NCBI RefSeq assembly: GCF_000001735.4
Contig: NC_003076.8
Location: forward strand, 17,797,835 to 17,861,834
Origin: Arabidopsis thaliana
Lineage: Eukaryota > Streptophyta > Magnoliopsida > Brassicales > Brassicaceae
Direction: 5' to 3'
DNA length: 64,000 bases
Positions 19,786-33,285 of the stretch are shown one piece after another. Numbering within the stretch: the first letter of the stretch is position 1; every line of letters starts with the position of its first letter. The position numbers and the translations under genes were made by a program. The notes under the pieces were generated by a model that was not told the DNA's origin, did not search any database, and saw nothing but the letters and a program-made list of their open reading frames with translations.

Positions 19786-22700
19786 TGAAGCGTTTTGTGT
19801 ACATTAACGATGATGAAGCTTCAAAAGAGCTTTGTTGTGATAACCGTATATCTAACAGAAAGTATACGTTATGGAATTTTCTTCCGAAGAACTTGTGGGA
19901 GCAATTCAGGTAACGATGATTCATTTCATTTAGTGTTCTAATGTTCTTATATCTATGTTACGTCTTTTCTGATCAAAATGTTCTATCTTTTTCTTTTTGT
20001 TTCAGCCGGTTTATGAACCAGTACTTTTTGTTGATTGCTTGCCTTCAGCTATGGTCACTTATCACCCCTGTGAATCCTGCAAGTACATGGGGTCCGTTAA
20101 TATTCATATTTGCAGTCTCTGCTTCCAAAGAAGCTTGGGATGATTACCACAGATATCTATCAGATAAGAAAGCAAATGAGAAAGAAGTTTGGATCGTGAA
20201 ACAGGGGATCAAGAAGCATGTATGAATCACTTTTGCATGATTTTTTCATGGCGATTGATTTTTAGGTGGTGATAGTTTGTGTTAATTGTAGTAGTATGTT
20301 GCTTGTAGATTCAAGCACAGGACATACAAGTTGGGAATATTGTCTGGTTGCGTGAGAATGATGAAGTTCCTTGTGATCTTGTTTTGCTTGGTACCTCTGA
20401 TCCACAAGGTGTTTGCTATGTAGAGGTAGGTAGACTTCATGTATATGATTTATGTTACAATTTAGTTTCCAGGTTGGTGGTGGTAGCTTTACTTGAGTAC
20501 TTCCAAATGTGCTAAAAGTTAACTCATACATGCAGACTGCTGCTTTAGATGGTGAAACTGATCTCAAAACAAGAGTGATACCCTCAGCATGTGTGGGAAT
20601 TGATTTAGAATTGTTACACAAAATGAAAGTAAGACTTCTTGTAAATAATCATATCGTTCCTGGCTTTCCATACTATTTCCTCTTATCAGATTTTATATTA
20701 AGCTGTCTATGTTTTCAGGGTGTGATTGAATGTCCTGTTCCAGATAAGGATATTCGAAGATTTGATGCAAACATGCGCTTATTTCCGCCATTTATTGACA
20801 ATGATGTCTGTTCTTTAACCATAAAAAACACTCTTCTTCAGTCCTGTTACTTGAGAAATACAGAGTGGGCTTGTGGAGTATCTGTCTATACAGGTAAATT
20901 TACCTTATAAAATGTTTTTTCTTTTCTTGTGGACCATGTGTTCTGTGTTCTTATTATCTCTGGTCAGTCGTACGATTGTAGTTGATCTTAATAAATGCTT
21001 CAACAATTTTTCATACTATCTATAGGCAACCAAACTAAGCTTGGTATGAGTAGGGGTATTGCTGAGCCGAAGCTTACTGCTATGGATGCAATGATTGATA
21101 AACTGACTGGAGCAATATTCGTTTTCCAAATTGTCGTTGTTCTGGTCCTCGGTATAGCTGGAAATGTTTGGAAAGATACAGAAGCAAGGAAGGTTAGAAT
21201 TCCTACCTAATCCTCATACAATCTCATGACCATAATAAATATTTTACCCTTGGTTTTGTATGCTTGGGGCATTTCTGAGCTATACGAACTCTGTTGTTGT
21301 TTCAGCAATGGTATGTGCAGTACCCAGAGGAAGCCCCGTGGTATGAGCTGCTTGTAATCCCTTTGCGGTTTGAACTCCTATGTTCCATCATGATACCCAT
21401 CTCCATTAAGGTAGTTTAAACTTCCTTTCTATACTATCTGGAAATTCTGGTAACTCTCTTACTAGCTCTGGAGTGAGACATAGAATGCATTAACCGACTT
21501 CTTGGCATGTGAAAGAGATATTGGATTGAAAATTGGGGCTTAATGATCATCGTTAATTGAACAACATCGATCTTGATTCCTGAAGATAACAAAATTATGA
21601 GCAAATTAGCATGCCTGTTTCTACTAAGCATCTGGTTGATGTAATGTGGCAGGTGTCTCTAGATCTCGTTAAGGGTCTTTATGCAAAATTTATAGAATGG
21701 GATGTAGAGATGATAGATCAAGAGACTGGTACAGCATCTTATGCAGCAAAGTAAGTTCAGGACAGAGGCAGACTACCTCAGATTCACCTGCTTTGAACAC
21801 GTTAGTTTCATAATTTTTTGTTGCATTATGTGGCTTTTTGTGCATGGCAGCACAGCAATAAGCGAGGACCTTGGGCAAGTAGAGTACATTTTGACCGACA
21901 AAACTGGAACCCTGACAGATAACAAGATGATATTTAGAAGATGCTGTATTGGAGGCATATTTTATGGGAATGAGAATGGAGATGCTTTAAAAGGTTTCAG
22001 ACTTTTTTTTTTGTGTGTATTATGTACTCAGTTTTATGCTTTCCCAATTTGTGTCGATCATCTTAATTTATACATTGTTTGAAGCATGTGCATTAGTGAC
22101 TATGCATCAAAGAGGTATTCTTTCTTACTTATCTTGATTTATTTTTTCCAATCAGATGCACAACTTCTTAATGCCATCACCAGTGGCTCTACAGATGTTA
22201 TCCGATTTCTTACAGTGATGGCCATCTGCAACACAGTTCTACCTGTGCAGAGGTAAATTTGAACTTCTTGAAATCTTCACAATATCTGTTTTTGGAAAAT
22301 TTAACTTCTGCATATTTATTCTGTTTGTCTAGGAATTTTCATTTAGTTATATTTTTTGGGTTTCCATCTGACAGCAAAGCTGGAGATATTGTTTACAAGG
22401 CGCAATCTCAGGATGAGGACGCTCTTGTAATCGCTGCTTCAAAGTTGCATATGGTCTTTGTCGGCAAAAATGCCAATCTTCTAGGTAATAGCATCTAATT
22501 TTCATTTTTGCTCTATATGGAATATGTACCTAAAAAGTAGTTATCATTTGTTTTTTTCTTCCTCTTTATTAAATGCAGAAATCAGATTTAATGGTTCAGT
22601 AATTCGCTATGAGGTACTGGAGATTCTTGAATTCACTTCAGATCGAAAAAGAATGTCAGTGGTAGTGAAAGATTGTCAGAATGGGAAAATTATACTTCTG

Positions 22701-25700
22701 TCCAAAGGTGCAGATGAAGCAATCCTTCCCTATGCACGTGCTGGTAAGTTGATGTATCTCTTATTAATATGAGACGAGTAAGTAGTATTCAACTGAATGT
22801 GCTTAGAGCTGATGGCCGTTAACTCTCCACTAAACTTTTAGGTCAACAAACCCGAACTATTGGTGACGCCGTAGAACACTATTCCCAGCTGGGGCTCCGA
22901 ACATTGTGTTTGGCTTGGCGTGAACTTGAAGAGAATGAGTATCTAGAGTGGTCAGTGAAGTTTAAAGAGGCTAGTAGTCTTCTGGTTGATAGGGAGGTAA
23001 TTGAAACAATTCTCTCTTTCTGTTGTTCACTATAAGCGATTATGAAGTATGATTAGTTTGAATCTACAGCTTGACTGGCTAAGTCGATGCACTTGCTTGA
23101 TGTTTTTCTCATGTTACAGTGGAGAATTGCTGAGGTCTGTCAAAGGTTAGAACATGATCTTTATATTCTAGGGGTCACTGCAATAGAAGACCGCTTGCAG
23201 GTAAAAATTTAAATGTCCAGGACTAGTGAGGTTCACAGTGTAATATAATGTAGCACCGTAATAGGAGAGGAATGTCTTACATAGATTTTTGCCTTATTTA
23301 TTTAGGATGGTGTACCAGAGACGATTGAGACACTTCGAAAAGCAGGGATAAACTTTTGGATGCTGACTGGAGATAAGCAGAATACAGCTATACAGATTGC
23401 TCTTTCATGTAATTTTATCTCCCCAGGTAAGTTGGGATCATTTTCTCTTCTTTGTTATTTGTGTTAGAAAGCTTTGCCTATTACTACTTATCATACTTTC
23501 CTACCATAATCATGTTTATATCAGAGCCTAAAGGCCAACTTCTGATGATTGATGGAAAAACTGAAGAAGATGTTTCTAGAAGTTTGGAGAGGGTTTTGCT
23601 TACAATGCGGATTACAGCTTCAGAACCTAAGGTTCACCTCAGCTAAATTTCTTGAACTGTTACATCCTTGGAACAATTTCCTCTCACCTGTATCAAAGAA
23701 TAATTTTGTGGGTCGTACAGGACGTGGCATTTGTTATTGATGGCTGGGCTCTAGAAATTGCTCTGAAACACCATCGCAAGGATTTTGTTGAATTAGCTAT
23801 ACTTTCTAGGACAGCCATATGTTGTCGCGTCACACCTTCACAAAAAGCCCAGGTACCCCACCCAACTTTAGGTGCTATAAGTATTCGATTTTCCTAGTAC
23901 CAAGTGGCCTTCCACTGCTCATCTTATTTTCTGTTTTGGTTGAACTTTTGGCTCGACTTTACAGTTAGTTGAAATCTTAAAATCCTGCGATTATCGAACC
24001 CTTGCAATTGGTGACGGTGGGAATGATGTAAGAATGATACAGCAAGCTGATATTGGGGTCGGCATCAGCGGAAGAGAAGGGCTGCAGGCAGCAAGAGCTG
24101 CAGACTATAGCATTGGAAGTAAGGAATATATGTACATAATATGTATCTTCAAGCTAATACCAAGGAAACAATTTCTGATTGGTTCTTGCTGGACTACTCT
24201 TTGATTGCAGGATTCAGGTTTCTAAAAAGACTGATTCTTGTTCATGGGAGGTATTCATATAACCGGACAGCATTTTTGTCCCAGTATTCCTTCTACAAAT
24301 CGTTGTTGATATGCTTCATCCAGATTTTGTAAGTTTATTATCTCAGATATGTTCTCAGTAGATATCATTCAAGTCGTTCATGAAATACTGACAACAGAAT
24401 CTATGTAGCTTCTCGTTTATTTCAGGCGTTTCTGGAACCAGTCTTTTCAATTCAGTTAGCCTGATGGCTTATAACGTTTTCTACACCAGTGTTCCTGTTC
24501 TTGTTAGTGTAATTGATAAAGATCTTAGTGAAGCATCAGTGATGCAACACCCTCAAATTTTGTTCTACTGCCAAGCGGGAAGGTATGCTTGATTAATAGT
24601 GTCTAAATCTGGTTTCACTATATCTGAAGTCAACTGTTCATACGTTTATGCATATTTGTTAATTTCATTTTTCTCACGATTCAGGCTTCTGAATCCAAGC
24701 ACATTTGCGGGTTGGTTTGGCCGATCCCTTTTCCACGTGAGTACTGTCATTTCAAATCTACTCAATTGAGTACAGTTTCTTCACTACTTCAAAAGTCACA
24801 AAAATTTACTATGCAAACTCCACACCTAGTTAGAATGCTTGTAGTAACTTTTTTTTCTTCTTTCTTCCTTTTTGTTCATATTCCCTTGTAATAAATCTGA
24901 ATTCTGGAATCTATTTGCAGGCCATTATTGTATTTGTAATAACCATACACGCCTATGCTTACGAGAAAAGTGAAATGGAGGAGCTTGGAATGGTAGCTCT
25001 GTCTGGATGTATATGGCTTCAAGCTTTTGTTGTGGCTCAAGAAACCAAGTAACAGCTCCTTGTCCTTGTGGCGACGCTCATTTAGTCTCATACATCGCAT
25101 TCAAATATGCATGTTCACGATAGAAACACTCATGCTTAGTGCTTATTCTCTCTTCTTTATTCCCTTGCTGTGTGTTACAGTTCCTTTACGGTGTTGCAAC
25201 ACCTTTCCATTTGGGGAAATCTAGTCGGTTTCTATGCAATCAACTTTCTCTTCAGCGCAATACCGTCATCGGGAATGTACACCATCATGTTCCGCCTCTG
25301 TTCTCAACCTTCTTACTGGATAACAATGTTTGTGAGTATAAAAAAGTCATCTCCTATCATCTCCCTATATATAAGTCTCCCCAGAAACAAACACCAATTA
25401 ATTGTTTCTTTCTCTTATGCAGCTCATAGTTGGAGCAGGCATGGGTCCTATTTTCGCATTGAAGTACTTCCGCTACACATACAGACCCAGCAAAATCAAT
25501 ATACTCCAGCAAGCTGAACGAATGGGTGGTCCAATACTGACACTAGGAAACATCGAAACGCAACCAAGGACCATTGAAAAGGACTTGTCTCCAATATCCA
25601 TCACTCAGCCCAAGAACAGAAGCCCGGTCTATGAGCCATTGCTATCAGATTCTCCAAACGCAACACGACGCTCATTTGGCCCTGGAACTCCATTCGAGTT

Positions 25701-25764
25701 TTTCCAATCACAGTCAAGATTATCATCATCCTCTGGTTATACCAGAAACTGCAAAGACAACTAA
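19786..25764 (+). CDS. ALA2: P4-type ATPase, phospholipid-transporting ATPase 2 (aminophospholipid flippase)
   Basis: Membrane flippase that uses ATP to move phosphatidylserine-type lipids to the cytosolic leaflet; ALA2 is known to work with ALIS beta-subunits in the endomembrane/prevacuolar system. I place 24 coding exons, beginning 19786-19909, 20006-20219, 20309-20425, 20536-20628, 20719-20893 and 21026-21192, and ending 24409-24582, 24685-24736, 24921-25048, 25181-25331 and 25423-25764. They sum to 1107 aa with all phases intact. Visible motifs: [11 protein letters not shown] in the actuator domain, DKTGTLT at residues 381-385 (Asp381 is phosphorylated), KGADEAIL in the nucleotide-binding domain, [11 protein letters not shown], and [19 protein letters not shown] at the hinge. 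The membrane segments include the PISIKVSL stretch after the M4 proline and a cluster of hydrophobic C-terminal helices. The N-terminus is shorter than in ALA1/ALA3-type relatives, as known for ALA2. Confidence 0.96.
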
Positions 25765-26041
25765 AAAGCTTTTTAATTTTTTTTGTTTCTTTCAAATTTT
25801 TACGGTTCCGTGACGTTTGTGACTTTTCTGATCTCAATGGTAAATGCAGTCCAAGTCGCGGGTATTAACAAGAACTTGATTTATACAGCAGCCAAGAAAA
25901 CACATTGTCTTGTCTGCAAAAAAGATCTTATTTTATTAATTTATTAATCTTTGCGAGGGAAAACCAAATGGAATACCTCTGCAACAGTATCTGAAGAAAA
26001 CAAATGGGTACTCATGGTATATATAATATATAACTCAGATG

Positions 26042-27786
26042 TTACAATCTCGATCTACGTATAAATCTCTTCCCCGGTCTCCGCCTAGACCGCCCGGTTT
26101 CTGATAGCTTTATATCCCAATCCTCAACATTCTTCGGAATATAAACATCAAATAAGATTTGGCCTAGAACTCCATTGGGCTTAACCGATTCATTGGTTTG
26201 AGTATTGGACAAACAAATCAAATCTTGTTTGTGTTCATCTTGCACATATCCGCCGTCTCTGCCCACGTAGTAACCTACGGTGCTAGGTACGAAGAAATGA
26301 TCGGTTGTGACAAGTGGAGTTCCGTTGAAGCTTCGGTTAAGACCAGAGGTTGATTGCCCCAAGCTCTGAATTGGCTCTGTTATCTCATCATGACATGTTC
26401 CTTTCATAGCTTCTCTGTCAAGACTTCTCGTCTTCTGCGAATAAACCGACGCTGCTTTTGACAAGAACTCAGATACAGCAGCTTTATAGTCGACCTGGTT
26501 ATAACGATAATGACCTGAAAACATTGTGTATGAATTAATGTTAAGATCACAAAGAACTTATTTTGGAGAGAAAAACACCACTAACTGTTAGTATATACTA
26601 ACCACAATGAGGGGAATCATTCCATTTTACAAGTTTTACATTTCCTCCTAGTTCTTGGAGACGTGTAGCGAAATTGTGTATAGTTTGATAAGGAGCAAGG
26701 TCATCGTTTTCAGAGCATAGAATGAGATAAGGTACTCTCATGATCTGCATTCAAAAACATAAATGAATGCAATGAGATACGAAATCAAAGTCGAGACTCT
26801 TTCTACCATTTCATAATATGAAAACAAGGCTCTTACTATAGTAGAGTAAAGAGTCTGCCAGTACTCGGCTCGCTGTGATTCAAACCTGTTGAGAAAAACA
26901 TAATCGAGACTCGAAGCAATACCATTCGCTGCCCATACAAACGGTTTAGGTGGACTAGACATTTTAAGCGTAGTTGGATGAACCGCTAATCGAGCTCCCA
27001 AGTCGCTAGTGAAATCCACAGGACATGAGTCATAAATAAACCCTGAGATGCAGTTTCTAACCAATCTACAATCATCCTGAACACAGAGAAATGAACCAAA
27101 ACCCATTAACCTAAGAATCATCAAGATAAAGACAAGTCTAATCATTAACAAGAATGAAAACAACAAGTGCATACCGGATTTAGTCCCGTTTCGCATGTTC
27201 CTTCAAGTATCTACATATATATACATAAAGAAGGATCTTAGTTACACACTTGTGGAAAGAGATAACAAAATTCAGAAAAAATGGTGAAAACAAAAGCTTA
27301 CTTGAAGAACTTTATACATACAAGCATTAGGACCACCAGAGAAAGAAGCAAACACTAAAGGAACTGGCTTTGCTTTGAGCTCCTATAAGAAGACCAGAAC
27401 TAACATAATAAGCTTATGAGATCAATTAGGTATCAACAAAACAATAAAGTTTCAACCTTTTTACCTTGACAAGTTCAGAAACAACATTAGAAGCTAAATC
27501 TGCAGCTTTATCTGGAAGAAACCTATATGAATCAAAAGAGAATTCAATTTATGAAACAGAGAGATTAGAAAACAGAGAGATGAGAGAAGGAGATGAAAAC
27601 AAACATGTTGAGAAATTGAGAATGGCAAACGAGAGAATCCCAAAGAAGAGAAGAATAGAGATCGACATGGTTCTTTAGATTGCGTTCTTCGCTAGACATC
27701 CAAGCGAATACCACAACGATCGCTTCGCTTTCTCCTCCGTTGTTGTTTTTCTTTCGCCAGTAGTAATTTCCTCCAATTCCCCACAT
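26042..27786 (-). CDS. DUF829 / TMEM53-like alpha/beta hydrolase
   Basis: Member of the DUF829 (TMEM53) family of predicted alpha/beta-hydrolase-fold proteins, function largely unknown. Exons on the minus strand: 27786-27605, 27522-27465, 27382-27302, 27210-27175, 27076-26837, 26744-26603 and 26514-26042, giving 403 aa in one frame. The start ATG (MWGIGGNYYW) lies just before the first conserved strand, IVVVFAWMSSEERNLKNHV. The probable nucleophile elbow is VFASFSGGPNACMYKVL (residues about 89-105). VPYLILCSENDDLAPYQTI supplies the usual acidic residue and SPHCGHYRYN the conserved histidine. The last exon adds about 155 residues that are weakly structured and basic at the end (RSRRRPGKRFIRRSRL), so the tail is divergent. 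Longer upstream open frames exist but lack family similarity. Confidence 0.88.
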
Positions 27787-29413
27787 ATTTTCTGTGTAAA
27801 TTAGGGTTATTTTTTTGTTGTGGAGAAGATGATTGAAGAAATCTTCAATAGAGGAGGGTTGTTGACATAATAATGAAAGGGCACAAGCTTCGAGCAGAGA
27901 GACGTAGAGGAAGAAGATAGAACAGATCACTATCGTTCGTTATCTTTTGTCTTAATTAATAATTATTATATTTATTAAGATTTTAATTAGGAAATTAAAA
28001 CTACATAATTGTTATTAACTGCTCGGCATGAATATTTGTGTTACTATTTAGAGTTACATGATGATGTGTTCATCGAAAAACCGGCTTCACGCTAGTAGTC
28101 TTGGCCATTTTCTTAAACATAATATCATGTCCAGGATCACACAATATCCACCATCATATAGTTGTTTGTGGAAGTACTGTGATAATAACTCTAAATAATA
28201 ACACAAAATAAATTCATAACTTTGAAATAATTGAATATAAATTTTAAATTTTCGCAAAATAACTCATAACTATGCTAAAATATTAAATTTTAACAATGAT
28301 TGTACTCACCCTCATCGCATTATCGATTAAACTACTAGAGAGCAATAGAAAAAAAAAAAAAAGTTATTAGATAATCTTATATTATATTATAATGTAAATG
28401 TTTGAAACTAATTTTTCAATAATGCTTTGACAAAGCTTTTAATTAATTATTTACATTTTTTTATTAGTTCAAAAATAAAATAAAAAGAATAACTCAATTT
28501 TGCTAACCATTATATTATCTATATTAGTATTAATTTAACTAATTTTAGTATTTATTTATTAGTATAAGAATTAACTAGACAAATAAATAATTTATCTGTT
28601 TTATTTAGATACTTTATAATTATTCTATTAACATCCGTAACTATTTGATGATGTTTTAGGTTGTGATTATTTTTTAGGTTTTACCAAAAATCACAAAAAT
28701 AAAAACTAAGCTAGATTCAGCGTTCAACAGTTACAAATATAATAATTCAACTTAATTTAGCTAAAAATTACTAAAATTTAGTCAGTTTCATTGGTTACCA
28801 TTTAGACTCAATCATACATGGGATATTGTATCTGTTAACTATACGCGGTACAACACAATGTCATTTGGAACTTGATGTCATATACTGTCTCTTCAAGAAA
28901 TTTATTAAAAGCAATGTTTTTTACAAGCCTATGCATCGGCATCATGAGTTCCGTAACATTGCTATCGTCCATTATAGAAAAAAGATTAATTCCCCATTGA
29001 ATCGATATGAGGAAATAAGGAATTACAAAGTTTCAACACAACGAATTAACTCCTATCTTTGGTGCTTCAACCATTCGTTGATTGGCGTCTTCAGAACTCT
29101 TTCAGATCTTTGAAAGAAGTCAAGAAATCTTGATGATTAGTTATGTGTCTTACCCTCTTACATTATGTCCTCATATGGCGTAAATGTAATAAATTTCATA
29201 ACCTTTTTCATTCATCTTAACCATATGTTTTAAGTAACCAGCATCACAACTCAATAACACAACAATAGCTAGAAATGACATCATCATTTTCTAAGCGTAA
29301 AGATCTTTCAATATGTTCTCATCGGCTGTTTGGGAACACTTATTCTCAACATTTAACTTAATGATGTACGAGTATAAACTCAACCCTAGATGGTGTCGAT
29401 TAAATTTTTATTG

Positions 29414-29472
<59 letters not shown>

Positions 29473-29910
29473 TTTTTGCGTAATTGTAATTAAGTTGTAC
29501 ATGTTTTGCTCATTCAACAAAAACAAGTGTGTTACTCACGTTAAAAAACACGTTACAAGATAAAGCACTTCGTCCCAACCCCTCCCTCAATTTCACTATA
29601 ACAAACACCATTAAAGATTTTCACGGCAAAAATGATTGAACCAAATTGGCGATCGTCTATCCCCTCTTCAATATGGCCTACCAAATTTTTCTCAATCTTT
29701 ACTCAAAAAAAGTTCATAATGACAGTAATTAATCTCGCGATTTTTTTTTTTTTCATAAACAAATCTACAATAATTCTAGCAATAAAAAAACAATTACTTT
29801 TAACATTGGTTAGAAGACAAAACAAAATCTCTAAATTCTTTTTGCTTTGCCATAAAAAATAGTCTACTCTAATGATAAGTTATGTATTTTTACAATAGGT
29901 AAATAAAACA
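27787..29910. other. AT-rich gap downstream of the DUF829 promoter
   Basis: The first 200 bases are the DUF829 upstream region (minus strand). Beyond about 27950 the DNA is extremely AT-rich with no supported gene. A 95-codon frame at 28826-29113 shows no recognisable similarity. A long dinucleotide repeat is listed separately. Confidence 0.5.
29415..29471. repeat. (AT)n microsatellite
   Basis: An uninterrupted AT dinucleotide run of roughly 55-57 bases (about 27 repeat units). Such runs mutate in length quickly and are usually polymorphic between accessions. Confidence 0.95.
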
Positions 29911-29914
29911 CCTA

Positions 29915-30465
29915 CATGATCTATCGATAAATTTTATTGATGGATTGCCAGTTTCTCATGGTAAGTCTATGATTATGGTTGTTGTGGATAGGCTGAGCAA
30001 GGCTTCTCAGTTTATATTTGGTCTCATCCTTATAATGCGATGACAATAGCTCATCATTATTTGGATAATGTTTACAAACTTCATGGTCGTCCCAAATCTA
30101 TAGTTAGTGACGGAGATATATAAGGTGTTTACTAGTGAGTTCTGGCAAGAGTTTTTTACACTATAGAGCATGACTTTGAAGATGTCAAGTGCTACATCCA
30201 CAGTGTGATGGCCTGACGGAAGTGGTCAATAGATGCTTGGAAACTTACTTGCGGTATTTGTGCAATACTCAACTGCTTTTTGTGGAGTAAGTGGTTGGCG
30301 TTAATTGAGTATTGGTACAATACAAATTATCTCACTGCCACTCACTTGACACCTTTTGAGGCGGTTTATGGAAAGCTCCACCAGTTCATCTATCGTATTT
30401 ACAAGGGGAATCCAAAGTCGATGTGGTAGCTATATCATTGCAAGAAAGGGAAAATATGGTGTTGT
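29915..30465 (+). mobile_element. Ty3/gypsy retrotransposon fossil, integrase portion
   Basis: Translation in the plus direction shows integrase-core similarity typical of plant Ty3/gypsy pol, including the words GLPVSHGK, VVVDRLSKASQF and LHGRPKSIVSD. Later pieces resemble the region after the catalytic core. Only this internal part of pol is visible: no LTRs, primer-binding site, gag or reverse transcriptase were found nearby. The reading frame is broken several times, so it is an old, non-functional fragment. Confidence 0.8.
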
Positions 30466-30827
30466 TACTTTGAATTCAAGCTATTAGCTGCATATAAAGA
30501 GCATGTGTTTAGCTCATTTCATCATTATCGCATCATCTCTAAACTTGTGAACTCTGCTATAATGATCTTCCTTGGATATTTGGTTGGGTTTCTTTCATCT
30601 TGAGAGCTAGCTTGATGATTGAATCTGCATTTTATGAACGTTGTTTTGAACTTTTGATTAATGGATTATACAGATTTCTCGTGTGTTAATTTACTTGTTT
30701 GTGTTGAATTATTGGATTGTGGAGTTTTCTATATTACATGGGGTTTCAAAAACCATGAAGCTAATGGATCGGAATTGTAGAGCTGAAAAAATCCCTGAAA
30801 ATTCGACACTTCAAGAACATAAGAGAT

Positions 30828-30875
<48 letters not shown>

Positions 30876-32139
30876 CTCTCTTCACATTGTATTATTCATC
30901 TACCGTAGTACCGTACGTACGTGGTCCTCACTCTCACATCTCAAAGAGTGAACACTCCAAAAGAAAAATCAAGAAAAAAGATGGGAAGTTAAAGGTACAT
31001 GCATGCACCAAACTCTTCAACAAGAAGTAAATGGTTAGAGTTCCATGTACCATAATATTTAAATCCAAGCTTATTAGGGTCCATTTTATGGTGTAATTGG
31101 CCCACGGTCCTTTCTCCAAAAACATATGTAAATACATATAATGCATGATGGTGAAATATGTCTCCAAGGAGACATCTAAAGGACTCATCGACCCATCGAG
31201 ATGAGAATGGGAACTAAGTATTGGTGGGTCATCCGGTCCACGTGACACCTCCACACCCCGACATACTTTGCTTTTGTATATTTGCTATTATGTTTATCTA
31301 TTTATGTATATACATGCACATGATCACATGTACATATATACACATGTATAATTGTATATATATTATACCTAATTATACCATATCTATATGAGTAATGTAC
31401 ACCTCTATCTCTATGCATGTACAGCTGTCGTTCAGATAAGTATGTCTCCTAGGAAACAAGTGCTCTCGGAGTGGGGAAATTATATTATTATTATCGGACT
31501 TTTTAAGTTCTAGTGTCATAAAAATGAAGATTTTAAGATTTTGTAGTAACTAGTATATGATAGGAATAGCATATTTGCTCCACAATCAACCAACGAAACC
31601 TAACAATAACGTTATTCTCCACTATATATATACTCGACTCGAGGGACATAATGTTATGTTACAATTACAATGTTAATGTTTCACTTGCTTAATAGCACAA
31701 ATATAGAGCATATACAATTCTTTGATGTACCGATTTAAATCTATGTAATTAATTAAGAATCAATTTTCTTATAGTAATGATTGTGGACATTAATGAAAAG
31801 TACTGTAGGCATATAACTACATCATCATTTTCTATTAAACAGAATATTTTGAAGTAAACATTACATAGGAATTCGATCACAATGTAGTAGATATTACAAG
31901 TTCCAAGAGATCAATATAACAATAGAAGTTATGGACTCTCTTATTTAACAAAAAATACAGTAAAAATATATTTTTAAAGCACGACATAGTACTACAGACT
32001 CTTAATTAGCTCTCGTGGAAAAAATCGTAAATACTTTTTTAATAAACAATGTACCACGACGGACCTCCGCCGCGGCGCCGCCGTATAATTATTCCCGTCG
32101 GGAAAGATCTCAAGTAGTTCACAGTTGATGTCATACTGT
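30466..32139. other. Intergenic DNA between the gypsy fossil and TZF5
   Basis: No supported gene. It contains a T tract of about 41 bases (30831-30871), a CGTACGTACGTG word near 30911, and AT-rich DNA rich in TATATAC words (31260-31400). The last few hundred bases are the 3' flank of TZF5 on the minus strand. A 106-codon minus-strand frame at 30934-31254 has no recognised similarity. Confidence 0.45.
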
Positions 32140-33285
32140 TCATGTCAAAAGATCGTTCACCCATCCTAGATCAAGATCGCCACTAGAACCGACTTCAAAG
32201 CTATTTTTATCCCTAGCTTGGGCCGCCGCAGCTGCAGCCACCGAGAAATCGCTTAGCCGGCCACCACGTGGTGTGAATTCATCGCCAAAGAAGCTCGACG
32301 GTGGTGGCTGAAGCTGGCCATGGAGGTAACTTGGAGTTGAAGAAGGTGAAAGAGCAAATCGTAGAGGACTACTCTGTTGTAATTGGAGATCTCTGTCTCC
32401 GACATCAAGCCACGGCGGAAGACGGTGGTGGTGGTGGTTGCTGCTTAGATTCGATGAAGCGATCATCGTCGCCGTGGAAATGGGCATGGTAACGGGAGAC
32501 GATGAAGAAGCTGCAAGTGCTTCCGTGAGACTTAAGGAATCTAAAGAACTAATCAGTTCGTTTAGTACGGCGGTGCGACGGCGGCTCAGCCGTGAAAATG
32601 CATCGGCTTTATCAGCTGGAGACAAAGGCGGAGACGATGAAGGTGATCGTGATAAATTCAAGAGAGTACTCGTCGGAGAATGGGAACAAAACAAGCAACA
32701 TCGATTATTTTTATTGCTTAAAACCGATGCAGGGGATGACGACGGTGATCCACCGCAACCACCGGAAATATGATTCTCCGGGGACGGTGGAAGAACTCTC
32801 AGCTGACGTGGAGAATGAGCAAAGAAACAAACTTTCCTCTTACAATGCTTACCGTCTTTACAAGCTTCCGTACGGTAACGACTCGGATGAAGCCAACACT
32901 CGAAAACCCCGTGAGCGAAACCGCATTCATCACCACGGCTACAATCACCGTGACGGCTAAACTCAGGGCATACTTCTCCGGTGTAGTGAAACCGGCGAGG
33001 GTCACGGCGACGAGCCTTTTCACCGGGATGAGAGAAAGGACAGTCGGTCCAGTCATGGCTACGGCTACGCGTGCACCGTCGGATCTTGAATTCGTACATC
33101 CGGAAATGGTCTCCAGCGTAAGGATCCTCAGAGTCAGAGTCGTAACAATAGTCTTTCTGTTCTTTATAGTCGCGAAGGGGACTTGAAACTGACGACGGAG
33201 ACTTGGCGGAGGAAAGAAGCTTCCTCGGTGGAATATCCACCGTTGGTCTACTGATGTGGCCGGATTTGTGATGTTCGACGTCCAT
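32140..33285 (-). CDS. TZF5: Tandem CCCH zinc-finger protein, RR-TZF class (TZF5)
   Basis: Intronless 381-aa plant RR-TZF protein. Relatives bind RNA, shuttle to processing bodies and stress granules, and affect ABA/GA responses and seed germination. An Arg-rich cysteine/histidine block begins at Cys71 (C-X5-H-X4-C-X3-H in [16 protein letters not shown]). Two tandem CCCH fingers follow: C-X8-C-X5-C-X3-H (residues about 106-125, ending CGFAH) and C-X5-C-X4-C-X3-H (residues 142-157, ending CFFAH), separated by the usual 16-residue linker. The rest is Ser/Pro-rich with short hydrophobic patches. Like other RR-TZF genes the coding region is GC-rich, producing long but meaningless antisense frames. 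A TATA-like run (about 33417-33427) lies about 130 bases upstream. Confidence 0.95.
   Translation of the reverse strand: MDVEHHKSGHISRPTVDIPPRKLLSSAKSPSSVSSPLRDYKEQKDYCYDSDSEDPYAGDHFRMYEFKIRRCTRSRSHDWTDCPFSHPGEKARRRDPRRFHYTGEVCPEFSRHGDCSRGDECGFAHGVFECWLHPSRYRTEACKDGKHCKRKVCFFAHSPRQLRVLPPSPENHISGGCGGSPSSSPASVLSNKNNRCCLFCSHSPTSTLLNLSRSPSSSPPLSPADKADAFSRLSRRRTAVLNELISSLDSLSLTEALAASSSSPVTMPISTATMIASSNLSSNHHHHRLPPWLDVGDRDLQLQQSSPLRFALSPSSTPSYLHGQLQPPPSSFFGDEFTPRGGRLSDFSVAAAAAAQARDKNSFEVGSSGDLDLGWVNDLLT

Noticed and set aside
28826-29113. 95-codon plus-strand frame
   Set aside because: No recognisable motif, AT-driven composition, no splice or promoter context.
30831-30871. T41 tract as the tail of a minus-strand retroelement
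   Set aside because: No flanking target duplication or coding remnant on the appropriate side could be found.
32438-33186. Overlapping plus-strand frames opposite TZF5
   Set aside because: They mirror the CCCH gene in other frames; the minus-strand protein has clear zinc fingers.
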